DNA of 61,605 nt from CAITWF01 sp038231575 (GCA_038231575.1 JBBRLB010000015.1:1-61605); one strand, 5' to 3'. Counted from the stretch's first letter, positions 14,324-23,589 are shown. Notes: generated by a model not told the origin, from the letters alone. Made by a program: numbers and translations.

Positions 14324-15646
14324 ATGAATTTTCTCCTCTGCCTCCGCGCCGCCGTCCTTGCCGTCCCCGCCCTGCTCTCCGCCGCGGTCGTCGGCACCAA
14401 TCCTCCTTCGCAGCCCATCACCGCCGGGCGGATCGCCGCGCTGCCCGCCGCCGAGCAACCCGCCTGGCACCAATACCTCGCCCGCTCGAGAGCACAGGCG
14501 GCCATGGACCGGGCGTTTTTCGAGCAGGAGATGAAGGCTCACAACCTCACGACGCCCACGATGCCGAAGGAAGGCCGCGGCGGGCTCGCGTTGAACAAGC
14601 CCGCCGAGTGGTTCGCGACCGACGAGGCGAAAAAAATCGCGGACAACGTCGTGTCGTTCCAAACTCCCGCCGGCGGCTGGAGCAAAAACATGAACTACGC
14701 CGATCATGCGCGGCAGCCCGGCGAGCGTTTTGCACCCGGCAACGCCGCGTCGGCCGCGACCGCGGCCGTCACCGCCGCCGCCCATTCCGAGGACAACGAC
14801 AAGCCCGCCGACCCGAGCTGGCACTACGTCGGCACCTTCGACAACAACGCCACGACCTCGCAGATCCGCTTCCTCGCCAAGATCGCCACGGCCCTCGGCG
14901 AAAGAAGCGGCGAGCCCTATCGCGCCGCGGTCCGGCGCGGGCTCGACTATGTTTTCGCTGCGCAATTCCCCAACGGCGGCTTTCCACAGGTCTACCCACT
15001 CGAGGGCGGCTATCACGACGCGATCACTTACAATGACAACGCGCTGATCAACATTCTCGAATTCCTCCGTGACGTCGCCGACGCGAAGGCCGACTTCGCC
15101 TTTGTGTCTGCCGAGGTGCGCGCGCGCGCCACGGCCGCCCTCGATCGCTCTCTCGCGTGCATCCTTGCCACGCAAATCGTCGTGGACGGCCGCCGCACGG
15201 TGTGGTGCCAGCAGCACGACGCGCTCACGCTCGCGCCGACCTCCGCGCGCAATTACGAAATGCCGTCGCAATCCGGCAGCGAGAGCGACGACGTCATGCT
15301 TTATCTGATGGGGATTCCGTCACCGAGCCCCGCGGTCGTCACCGCGGTGCATGCCGCCGCCGCGTGGTTCAAGAAAACCGAGATGCACGGTGTCGCCTTC
15401 CGCCGTGATCCCGCCACGGGCGATCGCGCGCTGCTGAAGGACCCCGCCCAGACGTCACTCTGGGCGCGCTACTATGAAATCGGCTCCGACCGACCACTCT
15501 TCGGCGACCGCGACAAATCGATTCACGACGACGTGAGTGAGATTTCGAAGGAGCGCCGCAACGGCTACTCCTGGTTCAACGACAGTCCCGCCAACGCCCT
15601 CAAGACCTACGCGAAGTGGGCGCCGCAGCATCCGCCAAAATCGTAA
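14324..15646 (+). CDS. pelA: Secreted pectate lyase, polysaccharide lyase family 10
   Basis: 440 residues from ATG 14324 with a signal peptide (about 1-20). The family core is clear: NVVSFQTPAGGWSKNMNYAD, HYVGTFDNNATTSQIRFLAK with the Ca-binding Asp/Asn cluster, AAQFPNGGFPQVYPLEGGYH, DAITYNDNALINILEFLRD, RTVWCQQHDALTLAPTSARN and YEMPSQSGSESDD. PL10 enzymes cleave de-esterified polygalacturonate by Ca-dependent beta-elimination, and the mature part is about a single catalytic (alpha/alpha) domain. It fits the pectin theme of the window. It is divergent from the PQQ/cytochrome gene and is followed by an intergenic REP-like palindrome. Confidence 0.93.
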   Translation: MNFLLCLRAAVLAVPALLSAAVVGTNPPSQPITAGRIAALPAAEQPAWHQYLARSRAQAAMDRAFFEQEMKAHNLTTPTMPKEGRGGLALNKPAEWFATDEAKKIADNVVSFQTPAGGWSKNMNYADHARQPGERFAPGNAASAATAAVTAAAHSEDNDKPADPSWHYVGTFDNNATTSQIRFLAKIATALGERSGEPYRAAVRRGLDYVFAAQFPNGGFPQVYPLEGGYHDAITYNDNALINILEFLRDVADAKADFAFVSAEVRARATAALDRSLACILATQIVVDGRRTVWCQQHDALTLAPTSARNYEMPSQSGSESDDVMLYLMGIPSPSPAVVTAVHAAAAWFKKTEMHGVAFRRDPATGDRALLKDPAQTSLWARYYEIGSDRPLFGDRDKSIHDDVSEISKERRNGYSWFNDSPANALKTYAKWAPQHPPKS

Positions 15647-15827
15647 GCGTCGCGGTTCGAGGTCGGTCGGTTATCGCCAACGGGCCGCCCAGGATTTTCG
15701 ATCGCGGTTTGGCCTCCCTTGTCATTACGAAGAGCCCGCGGGGCGCATCCCTCTAGCCGCTTCAGCGGGCTCACGGTCCGAGCCCCTTGACGGTGCGGCG
15801 CCAGGTTCGCGCCGACAAATGAGAGTC

Positions 15828-15849
15828 GGCGGATTAAGGCGAATCCGCC
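15828..15849. repeat. REP-like palindrome
   Basis: GGCGGATT and AATCCGCC are perfect 8-bp arms around AAGGCG, followed by CTAC. A weaker pair, GCCGAC/GTCGGC, lies just before. It occupies the otherwise empty 291-bp gap between the pectate lyase and FecR-domain genes. Confidence 0.55.
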
Positions 15850-15937
15850 CTACCCGCAGACCCGTAAGCGAAATCCGCGCTCTCCTTTGCGCGACGGACC
15901 TTGCCAATGCCGCCTAGCATCGCGAACGCTCGCAATC

Positions 15938-16876
15938 GTGCGCTACTCCACGCTGCTACTGCGTCTTGGTCTTTTCGCCGTCGCGTTCGCCGCGTCCCTC
16001 CGCGCCGCCGACGCTCCCGCGAGCGCCGGCCAGATCAAGGCCGCGGCGGTCATCGGCGACGTCACCGCCGTCGATCACGTCGACCAATCGGTCACCCCGC
16101 TGCACAACGACGATTTGCTGGCGCAGGGTTTCACCGTGAAGACCGGCGAGGACGCGAGCGTCGTGCTCGTGTTTTCCAGCGGGGCCACGGTCCGCCTTGG
16201 CGCCAATACCGAGCTTTCGATCGACGAGTTTTTGCAGCAGCCATTTCCCGAGGACGAACTCGCCCTCGCCAATCTCGAACGGGAACCGACGCGCTCCTCC
16301 ACGAAACTCAAGCTGACGCGCGGCGAGATCATCGGGCACGTGCTCGCGTTGCGGGCCGGCTCCACGCACACGACCATCACGCCGGTCGGCGCGGCGGGGA
16401 TTCGCGGCACGACGTTCCGTCACGTCTATCGGGCGGCACCGAACGGCAGCGCGGTGTTCTCGAGCGCGACCGATGAGGGCGAGGTCGGCTTCACCGCGAC
16501 CGACGGCCAGACGGCGGCGATCACCGCGGCCACCGAAATCACCGGCCGCCTGCGCGTGGCCCGGCGCGGTATCGTTTTCAACTCCCACGAAATCACGCGC
16601 CGCTCGAAGGTCGTGATCGATCACCACGTGAAAATCATGCGCGCGATCGGGGCCCGGGTGCGTTTTCAGCGCGCCGGGCTGCGCCCCGCGAATGTCCGCG
16701 GCCTCATCCGTCGCGATCCCGCCGGTCAGCGCGAAACCGTCAACGATTTCAAGGCCATCGACCGCGAGGAGCAGGACGCAATCAAGCAGGAGCAGGAAAA
16801 AGCGAAGACCCCAAAGATACCGAAAGACAAAACACCCAAGGCGCCCACGCCCGCTCCCGCGAAGAAAAAGCCCTGA
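15938..16876 (+). CDS. FecR-domain periplasmic protein
   Basis: 312 residues from GTG 15938 (MRYSTLLLRLG after Met substitution), giving a good signal peptide ending near LRAADA. A FecR domain follows: VIGDVTAVDHVDQSVTPLHN, DDLLAQGFTVKTGEDASVVL, SGATVRLGANTELSIDEF, KLKLTRGEIIGHV and TTITPVGAAGIRGTTFRH. The C-terminus is Lys/Pro-rich (KTPKIPKDKTPKAPTP), perhaps cell-wall or surface associated. Here the FecR domain is in a secreted protein without an adjacent sigma factor, so a structural or ligand-binding role is more likely than FecIR-type signalling. The ATG at 15887 would place a poor sequence before the signal peptide. Confidence 0.8.
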   Translation: MRYSTLLLRLGLFAVAFAASLRAADAPASAGQIKAAAVIGDVTAVDHVDQSVTPLHNDDLLAQGFTVKTGEDASVVLVFSSGATVRLGANTELSIDEFLQQPFPEDELALANLEREPTRSSTKLKLTRGEIIGHVLALRAGSTHTTITPVGAAGIRGTTFRHVYRAAPNGSAVFSSATDEGEVGFTATDGQTAAITAATEITGRLRVARRGIVFNSHEITRRSKVVIDHHVKIMRAIGARVRFQRAGLRPANVRGLIRRDPAGQRETVNDFKAIDREEQDAIKQEQEKAKTPKIPKDKTPKAPTPAPAKKKP

Positions 16877-17084
16877 GCACGTTTCGGTTTCTTTTCGGAG
16901 GGAACGACGGCTCTTCAACCCGTCCTGAGTTTGATCCGCGATGCGCGTGGGAACTCAGGAAACTCAGCACGCCAGACGCGGTCGACGACGATGCGGGGCT
17001 GCCGCGACCGGCACCCCACCCTCGAAGCGCCGTCCCGTTTTCGCCATTGCCCGAGGCACGACCCGCCGCAAGCTCGCGCGCAAC

Positions 17085-18611
17085 ATGAGTTCCTCCCCGA
17101 ACGTCAGCTTCCCCCACCCCACCCCGATCGAAACTGAGCCCGAGTCGCCGCTCGACACCCGCGGCATCGGCGGCCAGCCCCGCGGCCTGACCACGCTGTT
17201 TTTCACCGAGATGTGGGAGCGCTTTTCCTACTACGGGATGCGCGCGCTGCTCACGCTTTTCATGGTGGCGCCGATCGCGGCGGGCGGGCTGGGCTTCGAC
17301 ACGAAGCACGCGGCCGGAGTCTACGGCACCTACACGATGAGCGTTTACCTGCTCTCGATTCTTGGCGGGTTCATTGCGGATAATTTCATCGGCGCCCGCC
17401 GCGCCGTGCTGATCGGCGGCATCATCATCGCCGCGGGCCACTACTCGATGGCGTTCGTCTCGGAGACCTCGTTCTACGCCGGCCTCGTGCTCATCGCCAT
17501 CGGCACCGGCATGCTAAAGCCGAATATCTCCTCGATGGTCGGCAGCCTCTACTCGCCGACCGATGCGCGACGCGACGCGGGTTTTTCGATTTTCTACATG
17601 GGCATCAACATGGGCGCGTTTCTCTCGCCGCTCGTCACGGGCTACCTCGCGCAAAGCGACCAGTGGAAAACGATCCTGAAAGGCTGGGGCCTCGATCCGC
17701 TGCACAGCTGGCACTGGGGCTTCGCGGCGGCCGGCGTCGGCATGACGTTCGGTCTCGTGGTCTATCTGCTGCAACGCGAGCGGCTCGCGGGCGTCGGCCA
17801 TGCGCCCGACGCGAGCCTGCCCCGGCCGTGGGGCAAACTCGCCCTCGTCGCCCTCGCCTCGTTCGCGCTGATCGTGACGATGAAGCTCAGCGACGAGTAT
17901 CACGCGCTGGTCTACGCGCTCTTCGTGCTGCAAATCATCGCGGTGCTCTTCTTCGCGTTCCGCCCCGATCAGGAGAGCAAGCGCATCGCCGCCATCCTGA
18001 TTTTCTTTTTCGCCGCGGAAATCTTCTGGGCAATCTTCGAGCAGAGCGGCTCGTCGATTTCACTCTTCGCCGATCGGCTCACCCAAAACGAGGTGATGGG
18101 CCACTCGTTCCCCTCGTCGTGGTGGCAGTCGGTCAACTCGGTCTGGGTCATCCTGCTCGCGCCCGTCTTCGCGTTTCTTTGGATCAAGCTCGGCACGCGC
18201 CAGCCCTCGAGTCCGCTGAAATTCACCCTCGGGCTGCTCTTCGTTTCGCTGTCGTTCGTGCTGATGGTGCCGGCCGCCAAACTCACCGCCGCGGGCAAGG
18301 TCGCCCCCTTCTGGCTCGTCGGACTCTACTTTCTCCAGACCGTCGGCGAACTCTGCCTGAGCCCGGTCGGACTCTCGACCATGACCAAGCTCGCACCGCC
18401 GCGCCTCGTCGGGCTCGTGATGGGCATCTGGTTCCTCGCCGCCGCCCTCGGCAACAAGCTCGCCGGCGTGCTCGCGGGCGACTTCAAGAGCGAGAACTCC
18501 GCTGAACTCGTCACGTTTTTCTGGCACCAGGCGATCGGCGTCGGCGTCGCCACGCTGATTCTTTTCGCGCTGGTGCCGTGGACTAAAAAGCTCATGTGCG
18601 GCGTGAAGTGA
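17085..18611 (+). CDS. Proton-dependent oligopeptide transporter (POT/PTR2 family)
   Basis: 508 residues with about 12-14 membrane segments. The POT signature ExxERFxYYG is present as EMWERFSYYG at residues 42-51, and the second signature region reads FSIFYMGINMGAFLSPLVTG. Later helices include PVGLSTMTKLAPPRLVGLVM, another POT hallmark. It imports di- and tripeptides with protons across the inner membrane. The start MSSSPNVSFPHP was chosen because the longer frame upstream (from 16941) is Arg-rich and not membrane-like. It stands alone on the plus strand. Confidence 0.94.
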   Translation: MSSSPNVSFPHPTPIETEPESPLDTRGIGGQPRGLTTLFFTEMWERFSYYGMRALLTLFMVAPIAAGGLGFDTKHAAGVYGTYTMSVYLLSILGGFIADNFIGARRAVLIGGIIIAAGHYSMAFVSETSFYAGLVLIAIGTGMLKPNISSMVGSLYSPTDARRDAGFSIFYMGINMGAFLSPLVTGYLAQSDQWKTILKGWGLDPLHSWHWGFAAAGVGMTFGLVVYLLQRERLAGVGHAPDASLPRPWGKLALVALASFALIVTMKLSDEYHALVYALFVLQIIAVLFFAFRPDQESKRIAAILIFFFAAEIFWAIFEQSGSSISLFADRLTQNEVMGHSFPSSWWQSVNSVWVILLAPVFAFLWIKLGTRQPSSPLKFTLGLLFVSLSFVLMVPAAKLTAAGKVAPFWLVGLYFLQTVGELCLSPVGLSTMTKLAPPRLVGLVMGIWFLAAALGNKLAGVLAGDFKSENSAELVTFFWHQAIGVGVATLILFALVPWTKKLMCGVK

Positions 18612-18888
18612 GCGAAAGCCGGAGCGATTCACGGCTCAGCCTACCGCGCGCGCGAAAACCCATGCACTGGTTTATCACACGACGGGTGCTCCTCTGCGGT
18701 CTTGCAGTCACGGCGCAGCCGCAGGACCACGCAAGTTCGCCTCCTCGCGAGGCGCGTGTGGGCAAATAAGCAGTGCGAAGCACGCCAGCTTATAGCGCCG
18801 AACCGGAAGAAATTTCGCGCACTACTTAGCGGCGCCGCAAACGCGTTTCCGCTGGAGGTTTGCGGCGGAGTGAGGAATTTCCGGCGCC

Positions 18889-19674
18889 ATGAACCCGTGG
18901 AACAGCTCCCAATATCTGAAGTTCGCTAACGAACGGACCCAGCCCTCCCTCGATCTGGCGGCGCGCATCGCCCTCGAAGCGCCCGCCACGATCATCGATC
19001 TCGGATGCGGCCCGGGCAACAGCACCGCCTCCGCCGCGCGGCGCTGGCCGGAAGCCGCCGTCACCGGCCTCGACAATTCCGCCGCGATGCTCGCGACCGC
19101 GGCCCAGACCCACCCGCAATGGGCCTGGCACGAAAGCGACATCGCAAAATGGGCGGACACGAATACCGAAAAATTTGATCTCGTTTTCTCCAACGCCGCG
19201 CTCCACTGGGTGCCCGATCACGCGACGTCTTTGCCCAAGATTTTTGATTCGGTCGCGCCCGGTGGGGCCCTCGCGTTTCAGATGCCGCACAGCCTCGCTT
19301 CGCCCCATCAGACCTGCATGCGCGAGTTGCCGAAGACGGCGAAGTGGCGGGCGCATTTTCCCATGCCGCCGGATGCGTGGCAGGTCGAGTCCGTCGGTTT
19401 CTACTACGACCTCTTTGCCAAACGTGCCGCCCGCGCCGACCTCTGGCTGACGGAATATATCTACGTCTTCGACGGCGTCGAAGGGATCGTCGAATGGCAC
19501 AAAGGCGCCGCACTGCTGCCGTTCCTGAAGGCGCTGCCCGATGAAGCGATGCGCACGGAATTCATCGCCGACTATTTCGCCGCGATCACCCCGCACTATC
19601 CGCGGCAGGCCAACGGCAAGGTGCTCCTCCCCTTCCGCCGCCTCTTCGTGATCGCTTACCGCGGACCGCGGTGA
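18889..19674 (+). CDS. tam: Trans-aconitate 2-methyltransferase
   Basis: 261 residues. The N-terminus MNPWNSSQYLKFANERTQPS matches Tam ('WxxxxYxxFxxxRxRPxxDL'). The SAM motif I is IIDLGCGPGNSTA (36-47), and the post-motif Asp lies in AVTGLDNSAAML. The family-typical FDLVFSNAALHWVPDHATSL follows, and the C-terminal half has ADLWLTEYIYVFDGVEGIVE. The enzyme methylates trans-aconitate, relieving inhibition of the TCA cycle, in the cytoplasm. The stop is 10 nt before the first of three palindromes that precede gdx. Confidence 0.92.
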   Translation: MNPWNSSQYLKFANERTQPSLDLAARIALEAPATIIDLGCGPGNSTASAARRWPEAAVTGLDNSAAMLATAAQTHPQWAWHESDIAKWADTNTEKFDLVFSNAALHWVPDHATSLPKIFDSVAPGGALAFQMPHSLASPHQTCMRELPKTAKWRAHFPMPPDAWQVESVGFYYDLFAKRAARADLWLTEYIYVFDGVEGIVEWHKGAALLPFLKALPDEAMRTEFIADYFAAITPHYPRQANGKVLLPFRRLFVIAYRGPR

Positions 19675-19684
19675 GCCCCCAACC

Positions 19685-19709
19685 AAGTGTCACGTATTAC
19701 GTGACACTT
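19685..19709. promoter_or_regulatory. Palindrome 1 of 3 in the tam-gdx interval
   Basis: A perfect 12-bp-arm palindrome around a single T at 19697, core TGTCACGTATTACGTGACA. Because it directly follows tam and is followed by TTTT it might also act as a terminator, but its sequence match to palindromes 2 and 3 favours an operator. Confidence 0.6.
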
Positions 19710-19835
19710 TTGCGCGCGGCGTGGTTTGCCTTGTCCGGGCGAACCCAGCGCAGCCTGGCACGGCGATCCAGTTCGGGCCTCGCGCAACGACTAACCATTC
19801 CACTACCCACTTTTCGTCGCGCACGCTCGGAGGTT

Positions 19836-19854
19836 TGTAACGTAATACGTTACA
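19836..19854. promoter_or_regulatory. Palindrome 2 of 3 in the tam-gdx interval
   Basis: TGTAACGTAATACGTTACA, perfect 9-bp arms around A19845. It is closely related to palindromes 1 and 3 and is likely a protein-binding site. Confidence 0.65.
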
Positions 19855-19891
19855 TTCACCGGGAACGTGCGCGCCTTTCCTTCAGCTAGTT

Positions 19892-19910
19892 TGTAACGTA
19901 ATACGTGACA
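19892..19910. promoter_or_regulatory. Palindrome 3 of 3 in the tam-gdx interval
   Basis: TGTAACGTAATACGTGACA, centred on A19901, with one arm mismatch. It ends 65 bp before the gdx start and is well placed to control its promoter. Confidence 0.65.
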
Positions 19911-19975
19911 AACGACGCCGAGCCGGTCGGATGAAATCCGCTCGCGAGTCGTGCGCCACCGGCCACGCTCGGCGG

Positions 19976-20293
19976 ATGCACTGGACCCTGCTTTTCGTCG
20001 CCGCGTTGTTCGAAATCGTCTGGGCTGCCGGGTTGAAATTCACCGAGGGCTTCACCCGACTCTGGCCGAGCGTGGGCGTCGGTGGCGCGATGGCGGCAAG
20101 TATGGTGCTGCTCGCCCTCGCCGCCCGCGGCCTGTCCATCGGCACCGCCTACGCCGTGTGGACGGGCATCGGCGCCGCGGGCACGGCGGTCGCCGGAATT
20201 TTTCTGTTCAACGAAAGCGCCTCCGCCGCCCGCCTCGCCTGCCTCGCGTTGATCGTGGCCGGCGTGATCGGGCTGAAGGTGCTCGGGAAATAA
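19976..20293 (+). CDS. gdx: SMR-family guanidinium exporter (Gdx/SugE subtype)
   Basis: 105 residues with four membrane helices, the exact size of Gdx. Landmarks are the central Glu13 in LFEIVWAAGLKFTEGF (the WAxGLKxTxGF signature separates Gdx/SugE from EmrE) and AYAVWTGIGAAGTAVAGIFL. The protein works as an antiparallel dimer in the inner membrane and exports guanidinium or small quaternary ammonium ions against protons. The start ATG 19976 gives the canonical N-terminus; an upstream ATG at 19931 would add 15 charged residues. Three palindromes upstream suggest transcriptional control. I did not recognise a guanidine riboswitch. Confidence 0.93.
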   Translation: MHWTLLFVAALFEIVWAAGLKFTEGFTRLWPSVGVGGAMAASMVLLALAARGLSIGTAYAVWTGIGAAGTAVAGIFLFNESASAARLACLALIVAGVIGLKVLGK

Positions 20294-20447
20294 ATCGAAC
20301 CGCAATTCCAGATCGAATTTAGGCGCAAAAATACGCAAAAATTTGCCAGCGCATGAAGCTCGCGCGGCGCCGATCGGCGCGCGGTAGTCCTCCGCCCGCC
20401 GGACGCGCCCTTTGCGATTTTTTTTGCGACCAAAATTCCGTGGCTCG

Positions 20448-22754
20448 TCACCCGCCCGACTTCAACAGCTTTGTGATTTTTTCGAGCTGGTCGCAGTAGG
20501 CGCCGAGCGACTCGCCAATCACGACCGCGTATTTCTCCGCGTCCGGCCAGCGCCGATCTTCGATGGCTTCCCGGACGCCCGGAAGCGTTTTCACGCCGTA
20601 GCCGGTCTTCAGCCCGGGCGCGTAAACCATGTGCTTGAACCAGTCGCGACCGGGTAGGCCCTGGGGATTCGTCAGCGTCTGCTCGAGCGAGCGGAGCAAC
20701 GCATCCACTTCGACGCGCTGGGCCGCGCTTAATTTCAATTCCCCCTTCATCGCGCCAGTGCGCGCGTCGTCGCAGGCCTTCGCGGCTTTTTTCAGACGCA
20801 GCAGCGCGTTGTCGAGCGGCGCGAGATTGAGCACCGGCACCGACGCATCGCGTGCCGGCGGCGCGAACGCCTTCGTCGGATCGGCGGCGAGCGTGTAGAG
20901 TTTTTCGTCGAGCAGCCGGTGCTGCAGTTCCGTGCTCTCACGCATGCCGTCGGCGAGCTTGTGCATTTCGTCGACGTATTGCGCGATCGTGTCGGAGAAA
21001 TCCCCCACACGCAGCGGGAGCACGTCGGCGTCGGCCAAGCGGAGCACGATGCGTCCCGCCATCTGCGCCAGCGCGACCCCATACGCGAAACCCGGATCGC
21101 CAAAGCGCGAGTAGTGATCGAATGAATCGTAAGCCGAGTGGTAAACGCCGCCCGTCTCGCTCTCGCCGCCGAATCCGAGATTGAGCGATGCGATGCCGAG
21201 GTGATCGATGAACGCGGTGTAATCGGAGCCCGAGCCCAGCGCGTCGAGTTGGGGCGAACCGCCGCCCGCGATCAGTTTGCCGACACGCGTGGCTTCGGCC
21301 GTCGCGCCGCGGCGATTGCCGTCGACGATCATTTTGGCCTTCAAGCGTTCGAGCACCGACACGCCGCGTTCGGGATCTCTCACGCCGGCGGCGGCCTGGT
21401 TGACGAGCATCGTGAACGAATGGCTGCCGTCGGCGCTGAGAAAACCGCGCCCGTTGCCGTCGGAGTTGATGTAGGCCACCGCCTTTTGTTTCAGCTCGTC
21501 GCCGTGCGCCTCCGCCCACTCGGTCGAGCCGAGCAAGCCGGGTTCCTCACCGTCCCAACTGCAATAGACGAGCGTGCGCTTCGGCTTCCAGCCGCCTTTC
21601 GCGAGTTCACCGATCGCTTTCATCTCGGACATCATCGCGACGTTGCCCGACAGCGGATCCTCGGCGCCAAACACCCAGCCGTCGTGGTGATTGCCGCGCA
21701 CAATCCATTCGTCGGGGCGCTCGCCACCCTTCATCACCGCGATGACATTGTAGATCGGCTTGAGGCTCCAGTCGGAGGAAATCGCGAGGTGCACCTTCGC
21801 CGGGCCGGGCCCGAAATGATACGTGATCGGGAGCGCGCCGCGCCACGTCGCCGGCACGACCGGGCCGTCGAGCGCCGAGAGCAGCGGCAGCGCGTCGGCA
21901 TACGACATCGGCAGCACTGGGATTTTCAAAACGGTTTTCGCATCCGCGATCGCGAGGCGTTTCGCGCCGACCGTCGCACCCACACCCGGCGTCAGCGGAT
22001 CACCGGGATAAATCGGCATGTCCAGCACCGAGCCGCGTTGCACACCGTCGGCCGGGCGAAAGCCACCTTTCGGATAAGCGTCGCCCGCGCCGTAGCCGTC
22101 GTCGCGCGGATCGGAGTAAACGATGCAACCGATCGCGCCGTGTTCATAAGCGAACTTCGGCTTCAATCCGCGCCAGCCGCCGCCGTAACGCGTGATGACG
22201 ATCTTCCCTTTCACGTCGATGCCGTGGGCCGCGAGTTCCTTGTAGTCGTCGGGCATGCCCTGGTTCACGTAAACGAGTTCGGCCGTCACATCGCCATCCG
22301 CGCCGTAGACATGATACGGCGGCAATTCGTCTGCGATCTGGTTCGACGTGCGGTCGCCGGCGACGGCGGGCTCTTGCAACTTCGCCTTGAACGTCGTCGG
22401 TGCGACGAGTTCAACGCTGCTCTTTTTCGGCGTCGGATAGAGCACATCAAACTGCTCGATGCGCGCGTCCCAGCCCCACGCCTTGAACTGCGCGAGCATG
22501 AAGTCGGCGTTGGCTTTGTCGTGCGGCGAGCCCACGTGATTCGGCGCCGCAGTCATCGTCTCGAGCCACGCCTGCTGATCCGACGCCGCGATCTGCGCGT
22601 CGAATTTCTTCTCGAGGGCCACGTGCGCGGCGGCGTGGGTGTCGGTGAACCCGAAGATTTTCGGCGCCGCCTCCGGGGTCTCGGCGCCGCGGGCCGCAGC
22701 CCGCAGCGAAACCAAAAGCAACAAGACGACTTTCCGCGAAACATTCGAGCGCAT
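20448..22754 (-). CDS. M28-family metallopeptidase (glutamate carboxypeptidase II-like)
   Basis: 768 residues from ATG 22754 (MRSNVSRKVV) with a signal peptide. A PA-like insert (about 140-270, containing KGKIVITRYGGGWRGLKPKF) interrupts the catalytic domain. Zinc ligands appear in IVRGNHHDGWVFGAEDP (His about 356, Asp about 366), SWDGEEPGLLGSTEW (catalytic Glu and ligand Glu, about 403-404), an Asp in INSDGNGRG, and His in GGVYHSAYDSFDHY. The C-terminus (about 590-768) is a helical transferrin-receptor-type dimerisation domain. It probably cleaves C-terminal or N-terminal residues from small peptides in the periplasm. It is divergent from the TIGR02466-type gene. Confidence 0.93.
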   Translation of the reverse strand: MRSNVSRKVVLLLLVSLRAAARGAETPEAAPKIFGFTDTHAAAHVALEKKFDAQIAASDQQAWLETMTAAPNHVGSPHDKANADFMLAQFKAWGWDARIEQFDVLYPTPKKSSVELVAPTTFKAKLQEPAVAGDRTSNQIADELPPYHVYGADGDVTAELVYVNQGMPDDYKELAAHGIDVKGKIVITRYGGGWRGLKPKFAYEHGAIGCIVYSDPRDDGYGAGDAYPKGGFRPADGVQRGSVLDMPIYPGDPLTPGVGATVGAKRLAIADAKTVLKIPVLPMSYADALPLLSALDGPVVPATWRGALPITYHFGPGPAKVHLAISSDWSLKPIYNVIAVMKGGERPDEWIVRGNHHDGWVFGAEDPLSGNVAMMSEMKAIGELAKGGWKPKRTLVYCSWDGEEPGLLGSTEWAEAHGDELKQKAVAYINSDGNGRGFLSADGSHSFTMLVNQAAAGVRDPERGVSVLERLKAKMIVDGNRRGATAEATRVGKLIAGGGSPQLDALGSGSDYTAFIDHLGIASLNLGFGGESETGGVYHSAYDSFDHYSRFGDPGFAYGVALAQMAGRIVLRLADADVLPLRVGDFSDTIAQYVDEMHKLADGMRESTELQHRLLDEKLYTLAADPTKAFAPPARDASVPVLNLAPLDNALLRLKKAAKACDDARTGAMKGELKLSAAQRVEVDALLRSLEQTLTNPQGLPGRDWFKHMVYAPGLKTGYGVKTLPGVREAIEDRRWPDAEKYAVVIGESLGAYCDQLEKITKLLKSGG

Positions 22755-22882
22755 GGGAGGAACGTGGGTTGAAACTGCGGCGTTTGTGCGGCACCGCCGC
22801 GCGTCGCGCAATCTTTCCCGTCGGGAGTGCCCCGCGCACTTCGGCGTTGCCCGCGCGCCCTCCCCGGCGCGACACTCGTGCC

Positions 22883-23500
22883 ATGCCGATCCGCGCCTGG
22901 TTTCCGACTTCGATCTACTGCGAGCCGCTGCAAAAATCCGGGCTCGATCGCCTCAACGCCGATCTCGCCGACGAATGCCGCCGGCTCCGCGAGTTCGACG
23001 CCGCCGGCCGGAAATGGTCCGCCAAAAATTATCCCGGCGGCTACACGAGCTACGCGTCGATGAACGAGCTGCACCGTTTTTCCAGCACGTTTACCGACCT
23101 CGAAAAAAAACTCACGCGCCATGTCCGCGTCTTCGCCGCTCATCTCGATTTCGATCTCCGCCAGCGCACGATCTCGCTCAGCGACATCTGGGTGAACATC
23201 ATGCCGCCCACCGCCGCGCATTCGCTGCACCTGCATCCGCTGTCATTCATCAGCGGCACCTATTACGTCGCGACACCGAAAGGCTGCCCCGGCCTGAAGT
23301 TCGAAGATCCCCGGCTAAGCAAATTCATGGCCGCTCCGCCCCGCCTGACTAAGCACCGCCGCGAAAACCAGATCCACACCACCTACCCTGCGCAGGCCGG
23401 CAACGTGATCCTGTTTGAGAGCTGGCTCCGCCACGAGGTCGCGGCCAACCGCGTGGACGACGAACGGATCAGCGTGAGTTTTAATTTCAATTGGGCGTGA
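22883..23500 (+). CDS. TIGR02466-type putative 2OG-Fe(II) oxygenase
   Basis: 205 residues. MPIRAWFPTSIYCE is the usual N-terminus of this family. A core strand-rich region contains IWVNIMPPTAAHSLHLHPLS, with a His cluster at 113-118 in place of the common HxD, followed by ISGTYYVATPKGCPGLKFED. The distal His lies in FESWLRHEV (H184) and the 2-oxoglutarate Arg in ERISVSFN (R195). The substrate is unknown. The start at 22883 is preferred over an upstream frame that is Arg-rich. It is followed by a long inverted repeat. Confidence 0.82.
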   Translation: MPIRAWFPTSIYCEPLQKSGLDRLNADLADECRRLREFDAAGRKWSAKNYPGGYTSYASMNELHRFSSTFTDLEKKLTRHVRVFAAHLDFDLRQRTISLSDIWVNIMPPTAAHSLHLHPLSFISGTYYVATPKGCPGLKFEDPRLSKFMAAPPRLTKHRRENQIHTTYPAQAGNVILFESWLRHEVAANRVDDERISVSFNFNWA

Positions 23501-23521
23501 GCGCACCGGAGAATGGGAGCC

Positions 23522-23573
23522 GGGCTTTACGCCCGCCGTTGGAAAACCACGGACCGTGGCGGGCGTAAAGCCC
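23522..23573. repeat. Long inverted repeat, REP-like
   Basis: Left arm 23522-23537 (GGGCTTTACGCCCGCC) pairs perfectly over 16 bp with the right arm 23558-23573, around a 20-nt loop that holds a smaller CCACGG/CCGTGG palindrome. It lies between the TIGR02466-type gene and thpR and could also end transcription. Confidence 0.7.
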
Positions 23574-23589
23574 ACCTCACCCCATCCGC

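Noticed and set aside
19675..19975. Guanidine riboswitch in front of gdx
   Set aside because: I could not see ykkC, mini-ykkC (paired hairpins with ACGR loops) or guanidine-III features; the visible palindromes have centres unsuited to those folds. A covariance search would settle it.
21138..22772. 544-codon open frame on the plus strand
   Set aside because: Antisense to the M28 peptidase, whose zinc ligands are complete; composition is typical of a GC-rich shadow frame.
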